Assembly: GCF_007860175.1 (NCBI RefSeq)
Contig: NZ_SJPX01000005.1
Span: 496,001-560,000 of the forward strand
Direction: 5' to 3'
Source of the DNA: Rubripirellula reticaptiva
GTDB lineage: Bacteria > Planctomycetota > Planctomycetia > Pirellulales > Pirellulaceae
DNA length: 64,000 nucleotides
Below are positions 17,319 to 26,787 of this stretch, piece after piece. The translations under genes were made by a program, and so were the position numbers. Below the pieces are notes generated by a model that was not told the origin of the DNA, did no database searches, and saw only the letters and a list, made by a program, of their open reading frames with translations. Numbering within the stretch: position 1 is the stretch's first letter; each line of letters starts with the position of its first letter.

Positions 17319-18632
17319 TCAGGTTCTTGGGCGGCGTTTTCGTCCTGAGGGCGCGAACTTTGATTGCACTTCGATCACTGCGTCAACGAAACGATCGGCT
17401 TCTTCGATCGTGTTGTAAAAATAGAAACTCGCTCGTGCCGTCGCGGACAACTTCAAGAAATGATGCAGCGGCATCGTACAGTGGTGCCCCGCACGGACGG
17501 CGACGCCAGCCGAATCGAGTTGCTGGGACACGTCATGCGCGTGAACGCCCGGCAAGTGGATGCTGATGATTCCGTTTTTTTGGTTCGGTACAGCGCCCGC
17601 CACCGGACCGACGATCTGCACTCCGGTGATCTCTCGCAGCCGCGACTCGGCATGTTCGCTGAGCGCATGTTCGTGCGCGGCGATGCGATCGAGTCCAACC
17701 TCGGTGATGTACTTCACAGCCGCCGCTAGCCCGATGGCTTCGACGATCGGTGGCGTGCCGGCTTCGAACTTTTCGGGCAGCCCCGCGCACGTGAATCCTG
17801 TTGTGGTGACATCGTGAATCATTCCGCCGCCACCTAAAAACGGCGGCATCGCTTCAAGCAACGCTTCCTTGCCATACAACACGCCAATCCCGGTCGGGCC
17901 ACAGACCTTGTGACCACTAAACGCAACGAAATCAGCGTTCCACTGCTGGACGTCGACGACTTGATGCGGCGCAGCTTGGGCTGCGTCGACCAGTACCGTC
18001 GCGCCATGATCGTGAGCAAGTTTTGTCCAGCGTTGGACGGGGAAGATCGTGCCCAACGTGTTGCTGGCGGCTGTGAAGGCAAACAGTTTCGGTCGCAGCC
18101 GATCAAGCGCCTCCACCATGACTTCGTCATCGATCGTGAACCCGTCATTGATGGGCAGAAACTCGACTCGGCATCCGGTCCGCGCCGCCAATTGGTGCCA
18201 CGGAACAATGTTGGCGTGGTGTTCGGCGATCGTGACTAAAACGACATCGCCGGCGGCGACGTTGGCGTCACCCCATGATCGCGCGACCGTGTTGATCGAC
18301 GCGGTTGCGCCAGCGGTGAAAATGACTTCGCGTGGTCGCTTGGCATTTAAAAACTGAGCCACGGTAACGCGGGCTTGTTCGAATGCCGCCGTCGACTCCT
18401 CGCTCAGCGTGTGAATACCGCGATGCACGTTCGCATAATACGAACGATAACAGTCGCTCATCGCGTCGATGACTTGTGTCGGTCGCTGAGTGCTGGCGGC
18501 GTTGTCCAGAAAAGCGAGCGGCGCACCGCTGGCGGCTTGACGATCCAAAATGGGAAAGTCAGAGCGATAGACGGCAGGATCAAACGCAGCCGCCGACTGC
18601 GAAGCGGCTACCGTCACGATTCTTCGCGTCAT
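17319..18632 (-). CDS. sufS: Cysteine desulfurase SufS
   Basis: A 437-residue PLP enzyme that takes sulfur from L-cysteine for Fe-S cluster assembly. The PLP lysine is in FSGHKVCGPTG (Lys242). The persulfide-carrying Cys is in RAGHHCTMPLH (Cys385), the spacing typical of group II (SufS) enzymes. The N-terminal YRSDFPIL and LDNAASTQRP match the family. Its start overlaps the sufU stop by 4 bp (ATGA), so the two are translationally coupled. sufBCD are not in the window. Confidence 0.93.
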   Translation of the reverse strand: MTRRIVTVAASQSAAAFDPAVYRSDFPILDRQAASGAPLAFLDNAASTQRPTQVIDAMSDCYRSYYANVHRGIHTLSEESTAAFEQARVTVAQFLNAKRPREVIFTAGATASINTVARSWGDANVAAGDVVLVTIAEHHANIVPWHQLAARTGCRVEFLPINDGFTIDDEVMVEALDRLRPKLFAFTAASNTLGTIFPVQRWTKLAHDHGATVLVDAAQAAPHQVVDVQQWNADFVAFSGHKVCGPTGIGVLYGKEALLEAMPPFLGGGGMIHDVTTTGFTCAGLPEKFEAGTPPIVEAIGLAAAVKYITEVGLDRIAAHEHALSEHAESRLREITGVQIVGPVAGAVPNQKNGIISIHLPGVHAHDVSQQLDSAGVAVRAGHHCTMPLHHFLKLSATARASFYFYNTIEEADRFVDAVIEVQSKFAPSGRKRRPRT

Positions 18633-19093
18633 GATTCTTCACTGAGACTGGGGCCGCCAAAATTTGCGTTGCCATCATCATCGCCTTCTTCGCCATTGGT
18701 TTCCTCGCTGGCGCTGCCGACTGGCGAATGGACCGCGGTCTGCAGAACTCGCCACGACAACAAGCAGCACTTTTGACGGTTCGGGGTCAACTTTGGTCCG
18801 AACAATTCGAGCATATCGGTGGCCGAAAACTGGTTGACCTCTTCCAGCGTCTTGCCTTCGATCTTTTCGATCAACATCGACGCCGACGCTTGACTGATGA
18901 CACAACCGGCACCGCTGAACCAGGCTTCTTCGATCCTGCCATCGTCTGACAATTTCAGATCGATGTGGATAACGTCGCCGCAGAGCGGGTTTTTTCCATC
19001 GTGAGCATGGGTAGCGTTATCGAATTCCCCTCGGTGATAGGGGTCTTCGTAATGATCGAGCACGTGTTCTTCGTAAATATCTTGTTCAGACAT
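18629..19093 (-). CDS. sufU: Fe-S assembly protein SufU
   Basis: A 154-residue SufU/IscU-like protein. The three conserved Cys positions are present: NPLCGD (Cys38, Asp40), GAGCVIS (Cys64) and RQKCCLLSW (Cys109/110). In SufU proteins these bind zinc and receive the persulfide from SufS. The ATG at 19093 matches the family start, MSEQDIYEEHVLDHYE. After about residue 130 there is an acidic Glu/Asp/Gly/Asn tail not usual in Bacillus SufU. It forms an operon with sufS through a 4-bp overlap. Iterated repeats lie about 70-130 bp upstream. Confidence 0.9.
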   Translation of the reverse strand: MSEQDIYEEHVLDHYEDPYHRGEFDNATHAHDGKNPLCGDVIHIDLKLSDDGRIEEAWFSGAGCVISQASASMLIEKIEGKTLEEVNQFSATDMLELFGPKLTPNRQKCCLLSWRVLQTAVHSPVGSASEETNGEEGDDDGNANFGGPSLSEES

Positions 19094-19162
19094 CGCTATC
19101 GAAATGGTCGGGTGAAACAAACGCGGAAGCCGCTGGCCGGCATTTAAGTCTACGTTTGTTGT

Positions 19163-19223
19163 CAAAAATAGGCAGCCCCTGCTAGCAAAAATAGGCAGCC
19201 TCAACCACGAAAAACAGGCAGGC
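19163..19223. repeat. Three direct repeats with an exact 23-bp period
   Basis: CAAAAATAGGCAGCC occurs perfectly at 19163-19177 and 19186-19200, and a degenerate copy lies at 19209-19223. The starts are 23 bp apart each time. The array lies between sufU and the upstream SYLF gene, both leftward, so it could be an iterated operator of sufUS or simply a short tandem repeat. Confidence 0.55.
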
Positions 19224-19267
19224 CCAGGCTCAATTGAGACGCCAAATCAAACAAATCGCCAATCAAA

Positions 19268-20338
19268 TCACTTCGGCGGCGGTGGCAGACGCAGCTCGGG
19301 GGCCGACGGCGAGAGGGCTTGCTGGTAGTGGTGCAGAAGTCCGTTAAGCGATTGAAATTCTGGACGAGCAGCCAGTTGGGCGTACTGTGGATTTCGCGAC
19401 ACTTCGTCGAATCGAGCGATCGTCGCCAGCAGAGTTTCAGGCGACGGATCGGTGCCACGAAGCATCTCGATCGGGATCCCCAAATACGACGTCCATTGAT
19501 CGTCCAACAATGCGAACAGTTTCGGCGACAACTGGACGATCTGAGCCCGCAGGACATCCGTTTCGCGAGCAGACTGCTGTTGAACGATTGCCGCGTTCTG
19601 GTTGACCGGCGCGTCCGGTTGGGCATGACCAGCATAGGTTGCAACCGCCATCGTTAGTTGACCAGCACTCGGCGGCACCGTGACCGGGCCACCGGGAACG
19701 GCACTGGGGTAATACGCACCGGTCGCAAACTGGTCCACTTGAACCACTGATCCGTCGATCGATACACCCGCGAACAATCCACGGCTTCGTGAATACGTAT
19801 AGATCTCGGCTTGCAATCTGCCGTCGGTGGCAACGGCCGTTTCGCGTCCGACTGGCCCGGCCGCAGCGGCGGCATCGGCACCGATCGTCAGTTTTCCGGA
19901 CAACAATCCTTGGATACTGCGTTGGGTTTTAAAAACCAAGATGATGTCCGACGACTGAACGCCGATCTGCCATCCGATGTTCCCGCCGGTAAGGGTGATG
20001 AAGACCGGTGCATGCCAGACGCCATCAGGTTCGCGAACGAACAGCAGGCCACGGCCGCGTCGCGCGCCAACGATGAAGCTGCCTTTGATAACGTTGGGGA
20101 TGATCGCAACACCGTAAGCATCGCTAAGCATCGACTCGGGAATGCGATTTCCAGGCGACTGCATCGCTTGGTTCAGCACCATGCCAGCGGATTGCACGAC
20201 CATTTCTTCGGCTGAAACGACCGGCTGGGGCACCGTATTGGCCGGCTGGATTGTCACCTGAGCAGTGGCCGATGAAACTAACACCAGACCAATGAAAAAG
20301 GTCGGCGCCATCAGCAAAACGTGGTTCGTTCGATCCAT
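19268..20338 (-). CDS. Exported SYLF-domain (YSC84-like) protein
   Basis: A 356-residue exported protein with a SYLF lipid-binding domain. The signal peptide is MDRTNHVLLMAPTFFIGLVL through SSATA. The domain spans about residues 60-230: DAYGVAIIPNVIKG, a GARRGRGLLFVRE segment, GGNIGWQIGVQSSDIILVF, and IYTYSRSRGLFAGVSIDGSVV. SYLF domains bind phosphoinositides in eukaryotes; the bacterial role is unclear. The last 100 residues are Gln- and Pro-rich helix. The frame extends far upstream, but the ATG at 20338 starts the signal peptide. It is divergent from the DUF502 gene, about 220 bp away. Confidence 0.82.
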   Translation of the reverse strand: MDRTNHVLLMAPTFFIGLVLVSSATAQVTIQPANTVPQPVVSAEEMVVQSAGMVLNQAMQSPGNRIPESMLSDAYGVAIIPNVIKGSFIVGARRGRGLLFVREPDGVWHAPVFITLTGGNIGWQIGVQSSDIILVFKTQRSIQGLLSGKLTIGADAAAAAGPVGRETAVATDGRLQAEIYTYSRSRGLFAGVSIDGSVVQVDQFATGAYYPSAVPGGPVTVPPSAGQLTMAVATYAGHAQPDAPVNQNAAIVQQQSARETDVLRAQIVQLSPKLFALLDDQWTSYLGIPIEMLRGTDPSPETLLATIARFDEVSRNPQYAQLAARPEFQSLNGLLHHYQQALSPSAPELRLPPPPK

Positions 20339-20555
20339 CACACAGAATCCAAGAGTCAAATTGTTGTGCCGAGTTCGGCAGATATGGTCCGACAGTGTAA
20401 GTTTTTGTGCGCCCCGTCGAAATGCGACTTCGGGCCAACACGGTAGGTTATGAGCAGTCGCGGGATTCGTTTTTGCCTGGATTGTTTCGCCAAGACAACG
20501 AATCCAAGCTTGACCGACGACGACTTGAAACCAAATTTTACGGAAAACGTTGCTG

Positions 20556-21197
20556 ATGAGAGCGAAGATTAACGAATCGGTCGGTTTTTTACGCTCGACG
20601 GCAATCGGTGGACTGTTTTTCTTACTTCCGCTGGCGGTGATCATTGGATTGCTAGGGCAAGTCTATGGAATCGTCGCGGCGGTGGCTGGTCCGCTGGGTG
20701 ATTCGCTGCCGGACTGGGTCCCGGTCAATTCGGCGATGGGGATCGCATTTCTGTTTTCAGCATCCGTTGCGACAATCGTTGGAATGTGCTTTTTCGCTGG
20801 CGTAGTGGCTCGGCGAGCGATCGGTCAAAAGTTTTCGTCAACGATTGAAAAACAGTTGATCACGGTGTTCCCGAAGTACGCGATCTACAAAGACCTACTG
20901 GCCGGCAACCTGAAACACGACAGCGACGGTCCTTCGCTGACACCGGTACTCGTTGAATGTCCCGAAGGATTCCGAATTGCGATGGAAGCCGATCGGTTGC
21001 CCGGCGGTCTGGTCGTCGTCTACTTTCCCGGTGCGCCGGACACTTGGATCGGATCCGTGGTCCTGGTCCCGGCAGACCGAGTCCGCTCGACCGACCTCGA
21101 CTTCAATGAGACGCTCGGCGTATTTGAACGCTTGGGCCGTGACTCGAGTGCTTTCTTGGCGCCGATCGAATCGCTGACTAAGCCACCGCCAGCGTAA
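20556..21197 (+). CDS. DUF502 inner-membrane protein
   Basis: A 213-residue membrane protein of the DUF502 family. Two strong transmembrane segments (about 15-40 and 62-88) are followed by FPKYAIYKDLLAG and a soluble C-terminal half with GFRIAMEADRLPGGLVVVYFPGAPDTW, the conserved family core. No function is established for the family. TTG at 20550 is an alternative start. A divergent pair with the SYLF gene means both may share a control region. Confidence 0.8.
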   Translation: MRAKINESVGFLRSTAIGGLFFLLPLAVIIGLLGQVYGIVAAVAGPLGDSLPDWVPVNSAMGIAFLFSASVATIVGMCFFAGVVARRAIGQKFSSTIEKQLITVFPKYAIYKDLLAGNLKHDSDGPSLTPVLVECPEGFRIAMEADRLPGGLVVVYFPGAPDTWIGSVVLVPADRVRSTDLDFNETLGVFERLGRDSSAFLAPIESLTKPPPA

Positions 21198-21298
21198 GGT
21201 TAAGCGGCTAACCCAAGTCGGGCTCGACGTCTAAGCTGTTCGCAAGTCAGACTTGCCGCCCGCGGCTTCCTTCACGCCTGAATCGATACGACCCTCCC

Positions 21299-22384
21299 TT
21301 GTCACCCGCCTCTCCCACATTTGAAAGTTCGGCCAGCCAACGCAATCGCGCGATCATCATGTTGATCCTGACCAATGCGATTTGGGGTGCGACGTTTCCG
21401 ATGATGAAGGGACTGAACTTTCAAGTCGACGCGCACTTTGGCGTCACCGACGTGACCGCGTCGGGTTGGCTGCGTTGCTCGGCGGCGGCTTGGATGATTT
21501 CAATTCGATTCGGGCTTGCCCTGGCGATGTTCGTCGTTTTCTTTCGCTCAGTGATGCGGCGAGTTCGCTGGCCGCACGCGATTTCCGGCGCTACGATGGG
21601 CGTATTTTTCTTCTTTGGAATGCTCGTTCAAGTCATCGGGCTAGGCACGATCTCGGCATCACGCAGTGGCTTTTTGACCAGTCTGGCAGTCGTGTTCACG
21701 CCGCTGTTTTCGACAATCCTTCGGCGGCGACTGCCCCGCGCCACGGTGATGGCAGGAGTCGCCGTCGCACTGGCCGGCGTATCGGTATTGACCGAGATGG
21801 TGGTGATCGGTGACGGATCCGTTCGCATTGCCAGCGACGCGCTGCAGCGATGGACTTGGGGCGACTCGCTAACGATCCTTGGCGCGTGCTTTTTCAGTTG
21901 CCACATTTTGTTGGTGGACGTGCTGGGCAAACGATATGAATCGATCGCGTTCACACCCGCGATGTTTGCAACCGCGATGGTGCTGGGCGGTGTGACGTTT
22001 GGACTGCTGAAAACGAGCGTTCCAGAAATCCCGATCGATCAATCGTGGACTAGCCTGACCGTCCAACCACAATTCTTTGGTTTGATTGCCGCACTCGGAT
22101 TGTTTCCGTCACTGCTAGCGTTCGCGTGGATGAACAAATACCAACCGTACCTATCCGCCGTGCAAGCGGCGGTGATTTACACCAGCGAACCGTTCTTCGC
22201 ATCGACATGGGCAATGTTTCTGCCCGGCATTTTGGCGGTTTTCTGTTCGGTTCCCTATCTCAACGAATCATTCAGTTCACCACTGCTAGTCGGTGGCGTG
22301 CTGATTTTGACCGCGAACGTATTGGCACTGTGGCCACAAAAATCTAGAGCGAACGAAAAACCGAACGACGTCACAATCGTCTAA
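21299..22384 (+). CDS. EamA/DMT-family permease
   Basis: A 361-residue multispanning protein of the drug/metabolite transporter superfamily. It opens with NAIWGATFPMMKGL, the conserved first-helix motif of EamA proteins, and has about ten hydrophobic helices in two EamA halves. PSLLAFAWMNKYQPYLSAVQAAVIYTSEPFFA matches the second half. The TTG start at 21299 is uncertain; ATG at 21359 would also leave the first helix intact. The substrate is unknown. Confidence 0.85.
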   Translation: MSPASPTFESSASQRNRAIIMLILTNAIWGATFPMMKGLNFQVDAHFGVTDVTASGWLRCSAAAWMISIRFGLALAMFVVFFRSVMRRVRWPHAISGATMGVFFFFGMLVQVIGLGTISASRSGFLTSLAVVFTPLFSTILRRRLPRATVMAGVAVALAGVSVLTEMVVIGDGSVRIASDALQRWTWGDSLTILGACFFSCHILLVDVLGKRYESIAFTPAMFATAMVLGGVTFGLLKTSVPEIPIDQSWTSLTVQPQFFGLIAALGLFPSLLAFAWMNKYQPYLSAVQAAVIYTSEPFFASTWAMFLPGILAVFCSVPYLNESFSSPLLVGGVLILTANVLALWPQKSRANEKPNDVTIV

Positions 22385-22430
22385 CCTTGATGTGCATTCG
22401 CACTCAAACACCACTGATAGAAATCTTCCG

Positions 22431-23486
22431 ATGAAAAAACTTCGAGCTGCTGTGATTGGTGCCGGCTACTTCAGCCACTTTCATTACGACGCGTGGTCTC
22501 GAATTGAAAATGTTGAAATTGTGGCCTGCTGCGATACCGACGAAGGTCGGGGCAACAGTGTTTCGGCCCAGTACAACATTCCGGCGGTATTCACCGACGC
22601 ACGCGAGATGCTGGACAAGTGCGAAGTCGACTTTGTGGACATCGTCACTCGGCCCGACACACATCTAGCAATCGTCGAACAGATTGCCCAGCGCGGCATC
22701 GCGATGATCTGTCAGAAACCACTGGCGCCGACGCTGGACGAAGCCAAGGCAATCGTGGACATCGCCATGCGGGCTCGGGTGCGTTTGATGGTTCACGAAA
22801 ACTTTCGGTTCCAGCCCTGGTACCGAGAAATCAAAAAAATGCTCGATGCCGGGACAATCGGGAACCGGCTGCACACGATCAGCTATCGCAACCGAGCCGG
22901 TGACGGATACGGCGATGATGCCTACATGGCTCGCCAGCCGTACTTTCAAACAATGAAAAAGTTTCTGATCCACGAGGCGGGTATCCACACGATTGACACG
23001 TTTCGTTACCTCGGTGGCGAAATCCGGCGTGTTTGGTGCGTGACGCGAAAACTGAATCCCGTGATCGCTGGCGAGGACACGGCCATTTCGATCATGGAGT
23101 TTGAAAAGAACGGGCTGGGCCTTTACGACGCCAATCGGTTCAACGAATCGACATCCGAAGACCAACGCTACACGTTCGGCGAAGTGATGGTGGAAGCCGA
23201 CCGGGGCACCATCCGGCTCTACGACGACGGACGGCTGACGATCCAGATGCTCGGCAAAGCCGAACGGGATCACATATACGCACACAGCACCAAAGGCTTC
23301 GCCGGCGACTGTGTCTTCACGACTCAGCAGCATTTTGTCGATGGCCTGATCGCCAACTCGCCGTTCGAAACCGATGGTCCGAATTACCTGCGTTCGCTGG
23401 CGGTCCAGGAAGCCATGTACCGATCGGCGGAAAGCGGCCAATGGGAAGCGCCGATTCTGTCAAAAGGCGTCAATCGCTGGGAATAA
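22431..23486 (+). CDS. Gfo/Idh/MocA-family oxidoreductase
   Basis: A 351-residue NAD(P)-dependent dehydrogenase of the Gfo/Idh/MocA type. The N-terminal Rossmann motif is RAAVIGAGYFSHFHYDAW. The usual Glu-Lys-Pro catalytic motif appears as CQKPLAPT. A C-terminal alpha/beta domain contains HEAGIHTIDTFRYLGG, the expected His-containing helix. Such enzymes act on sugars, inositols or similar. It starts 47 bp after the permease gene on the same strand, so the permease could supply its substrate; this is only a neighbourhood argument. Confidence 0.88.
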   Translation: MKKLRAAVIGAGYFSHFHYDAWSRIENVEIVACCDTDEGRGNSVSAQYNIPAVFTDAREMLDKCEVDFVDIVTRPDTHLAIVEQIAQRGIAMICQKPLAPTLDEAKAIVDIAMRARVRLMVHENFRFQPWYREIKKMLDAGTIGNRLHTISYRNRAGDGYGDDAYMARQPYFQTMKKFLIHEAGIHTIDTFRYLGGEIRRVWCVTRKLNPVIAGEDTAISIMEFEKNGLGLYDANRFNESTSEDQRYTFGEVMVEADRGTIRLYDDGRLTIQMLGKAERDHIYAHSTKGFAGDCVFTTQQHFVDGLIANSPFETDGPNYLRSLAVQEAMYRSAESGQWEAPILSKGVNRWE

Positions 23487-23625
23487 GGACGAGAAAGCGG
23501 GTAGCGGCGTCGGCGGCGAGTTTCGTACGCTGCAGATAGTCCGGCTTTCGCGGTTCATCGTAAAATTCAGTTTCACGAAATTGTGTGAGCCAAACTTTTT
23601 AGAACCAGAACCGAGATCTGCTCCG

Positions 23626-26600
23626 ATGACGAACTGCGTTTCGCGACGAATCCCATCGATCGGGCGTTTGCCGTTCGTCGCGTGTCTGACCTGGGTGTGC
23701 CTCACTTGGGCTTGCTCAGGCGTCGCGATGGCTCAGCAAGCGGAAAAGCCGGCTGCGAGGGTGGCAAATCAGCCTCGTTATTGGACGACGGAATGGTCGC
23801 TCAGCGATATCGATGTTGGCAAGTTGGCAAATCGACTAGAACTGATCGGCATTGAAACCGGGCTGGATCTGTCGGGAACCGTTTCCGTCGAATTCCAGGT
23901 CGGCATTCCGATGACCTCGCTGCGAGACGCGTCGGCGTACCGGTTCGACGGAACGCTGACCAGCCCTTCGCTGGAAGTTGATGGCGTGCTGCTGAAGGAA
24001 CTTCGCACCCACGTCGTCTATCGCGATGGGGTAGCGACGCTGCAGAACTTGAATTCCCAAATCATCGATCGCGAGCGTCCCGAAGAATCGACCGGTTCGA
24101 TCGAAGGAACCGCAACCGCTCAGTTAGTTCCTCGAAAAGATCTCAGCGCCGATGTCACAGTCACCGACCTTGCCGTCGCCCCACTCGCTGAATTGATTGC
24201 GAAGTTGTTAGGGCGAACCGACGACAGGTTGCCGAGCGACGGCAAGTTTTCGGGGAACGCGAAATTCAACGTGCCGCTGGAAACGGCCAGCGAGATCGCA
24301 ACGTATCGACTTGATGGGAAGTTCAGCGGACGTGGGCTTCGCATCGCTAATCTTCCGCCAGCCGACTTTGACGCGGATCACGTTGAAATCGAAGAAGAAC
24401 GCTTGGTCGTCGATCGATTCACGCTGTCGACAGGCACCAGCGATAACACGGCGGAGACGATCCGGTTGCTCGGAAACGCGAGCCTGCCATTATCCAAAGA
24501 CGGCGGTGACTTCCATTTTGCAATCGACGGCGATGACGTGCCCATCGGAAACGTTGTCGCGTTGATGGCTCAGCAGAACGGTCCAGACAACTCTTCGTTT
24601 GTCAGCGGAAAGATTGACTTCCGCTTGATGGGCGACGGAAAACTGGCGGACAAAATTGCCCAGTCGTCCTGGAACATCCGCGGTTCTGTGGCTTCGCCAA
24701 AACTATCAGTCGCTGGCGTCGACCTGGGAACGGTCGAACACGACATCGAGTTGACGCCGACGGTTTTCAATGTGACGTCCAAACGGGATACGGAGACGTT
24801 GCCAAAATCGTTTCGGCTGATCGCTTTAAAATCGGCCTTTACGATCGGCGATGAATCTCTCGTCATCAAACAGATCGACGCCACGCTCTTTGACGGGAAT
24901 CTTTCAGGCTCCGCCACGATTCCGTTTGTGGAATCGGGCACCGCGACTGCGAAGCTTGAACTCGATGGAATCCAACCTCGCATCGAACTGTCATTGGCCG
25001 GGCGAAAGACCATCGTGACGGCCGGAATCGAAGGCAACTTGGATTGGCAGGTGCCAATGGGAAAGGTCGACCAACCGGACCAACACAGCGGACAAGCACG
25101 CCTATCGGTGACGGGAATCACAATCGGAGACACAGACGTTGGCGCAATCAAGGCAGTCGCATCAGCCGAAGCCGGCAAGATCTCGCTGAACGCCAATGGC
25201 CGTTTGTTCGATGGCTCAGTCACAGTCGCGACGACCGCCAACATGCAAGCGGGCGACCGCTGGTCGGATGTTACTTCGCGTTTGGCGGCGACCGTCATCG
25301 AGTTCGACGAAGTAAAAATCGATCGACTGATCAAGGACGTGACAACGTCGACGATTGAAGTCACCGGACTAGTATCGGGCAAAGTAAGCGTCAGCGACTG
25401 GAACACTCACGCCCCCGACAAAGTCGAGTTGCCATCGGCCGATGTCCAGCTAGAGATTTCACGGTTTAGCCACCGATCGCGTCTGTTGTCGCGGTCGATG
25501 CGATTGGAAGGAAAACTGCGAAACAACATTTTCGACGTTGCTTCCCTTGTTGGCGACTACGCCGAAGGCAGCACTCACGCGCGGGGGCGAGTTTATCTGA
25601 TCGACGAAAGCGGGACGCTGCATCCTCGCGCAGACCTCCGCGTTTCGGCCAACCGAGTCAATCTCGCACAGTCGCTTTGGTTCTTGGGTGATACTGCCGA
25701 AGACTACCAAGGTCGCGCATCGGTGTCGGCGACGGTTGCCGGATATCAAGACTCAATTCGCGTTCGGGGCAGTGCCGATGGACGCGAACTGTCGCTTTAT
25801 GGGTTGCCGCTTGGCAAGGCTCACAGCGGCTTGATGGCCGAAGCCAACGTAGGACGCAAAAGCTGGAAGGTGCGTTTTCCCAGCGTGCGATCGACCCAAG
25901 GCGGCGGTCAGGTCGAGGGTGCATTAGCGCTCAATTCCACTCGCAGTGGCGGGCGAGGCATTGATATGGAAAGCCGCTGGAACACTCGCCGAGTCGACAT
26001 TTTCCGACTGTCAAACGAAGTTGGCCGTTCGACTTCGTTGGCGCGCGGTGAAATCACGGGCGACATTTCCTTGAATGGAAAGTCGATTCAAAACCTGGCC
26101 GACCTGAGCGGTCGGTTCAACTTTTCACTGGGTCAGACCCGCGGCGCCGGCATCCCTGGCCTGGTCGCAGTTTCACGCTTCTTGGGGCCAATCTCGCTGG
26201 TCAACCAAACCTTCAATGTCGGCGAAGCCAAAGGGATCATTGGCGGCGGTGCGATCACGGTCGACGAGTTTTGGCTCGGCTCGGATGCGGCGCTCGTGCA
26301 AGCCGATGGAAAGGTGTACATCCAAGGTGGCCGATTAGACATGAACGCGTTGATTGCGACGGGTGACTACCGCGACATCGCCGCAAACTTTGCGCAATTG
26401 GCTCAACAGTACGCACTGCGAACTTTGTTGCCGACATCCGCAATCTTGGACGTGACTGAGTTGCTGCGAGATCGGACGCTGGTCGTCCGCGTGATGGGGA
26501 CGCTTGGTGACCCGATCATTCGAGTCCAACCGGTGCAAACCTTTCGCGAGGAAACCGCCCGGTTTCTGCTTCGTGAGGGCCAGCGATTGGTTTTGGCGGG

Positions 26601-26640
26601 GATCACCGTCGGAGCGGCCGATGGTCTAACGACGAAATAA
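23626..26640 (+). CDS. Large exported AsmA-like protein
   Basis: A 1004-residue protein with an N-terminal signal segment (PFVACLTWVCLTWACSGVAMAQ) and a long succession of short beta strands. The last 300 residues (SGRFNFSLGQTRGAGIPGLV, IIGGGAITVDEFWLGS, LVVRVMGTLGDPIIRVQP) match the C-terminal region of AsmA/TamB-like proteins, which are thought to bridge the envelope and move lipids. AsmA proteins usually have an N-terminal membrane anchor; here a cleavable signal seems more likely. The frame runs on upstream into the oxidoreductase gene, but the ATG at 23626 starts the signal. A polysaccharide-export gene follows. Confidence 0.78.
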   Translation: MTNCVSRRIPSIGRLPFVACLTWVCLTWACSGVAMAQQAEKPAARVANQPRYWTTEWSLSDIDVGKLANRLELIGIETGLDLSGTVSVEFQVGIPMTSLRDASAYRFDGTLTSPSLEVDGVLLKELRTHVVYRDGVATLQNLNSQIIDRERPEESTGSIEGTATAQLVPRKDLSADVTVTDLAVAPLAELIAKLLGRTDDRLPSDGKFSGNAKFNVPLETASEIATYRLDGKFSGRGLRIANLPPADFDADHVEIEEERLVVDRFTLSTGTSDNTAETIRLLGNASLPLSKDGGDFHFAIDGDDVPIGNVVALMAQQNGPDNSSFVSGKIDFRLMGDGKLADKIAQSSWNIRGSVASPKLSVAGVDLGTVEHDIELTPTVFNVTSKRDTETLPKSFRLIALKSAFTIGDESLVIKQIDATLFDGNLSGSATIPFVESGTATAKLELDGIQPRIELSLAGRKTIVTAGIEGNLDWQVPMGKVDQPDQHSGQARLSVTGITIGDTDVGAIKAVASAEAGKISLNANGRLFDGSVTVATTANMQAGDRWSDVTSRLAATVIEFDEVKIDRLIKDVTTSTIEVTGLVSGKVSVSDWNTHAPDKVELPSADVQLEISRFSHRSRLLSRSMRLEGKLRNNIFDVASLVGDYAEGSTHARGRVYLIDESGTLHPRADLRVSANRVNLAQSLWFLGDTAEDYQGRASVSATVAGYQDSIRVRGSADGRELSLYGLPLGKAHSGLMAEANVGRKSWKVRFPSVRSTQGGGQVEGALALNSTRSGGRGIDMESRWNTRRVDIFRLSNEVGRSTSLARGEITGDISLNGKSIQNLADLSGRFNFSLGQTRGAGIPGLVAVSRFLGPISLVNQTFNVGEAKGIIGGGAITVDEFWLGSDAALVQADGKVYIQGGRLDMNALIATGDYRDIAANFAQLAQQYALRTLLPTSAILDVTELLRDRTLVVRVMGTLGDPIIRVQPVQTFREETARFLLREGQRLVLAGITVGAADGLTTK

Positions 26641-26787
26641 GCCGAGTCCGTTCGCTGAACTTTGTGCCGGTCATTCCGAATCTACCGGTTCTGTTCATTG
26701 CAACACGCGGATCGATTGAGCACGGCTGATCGGGCCTGTTGAGCCGATGGCACTCATGGAAACGATTTCACGGGAACAGGTGACACG

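Noticed and set aside
19163-19223. Possible CRISPR array
   Set aside because: Repeats are only 15 bp with 8-bp spacers, three copies, and no cas genes are in the window.
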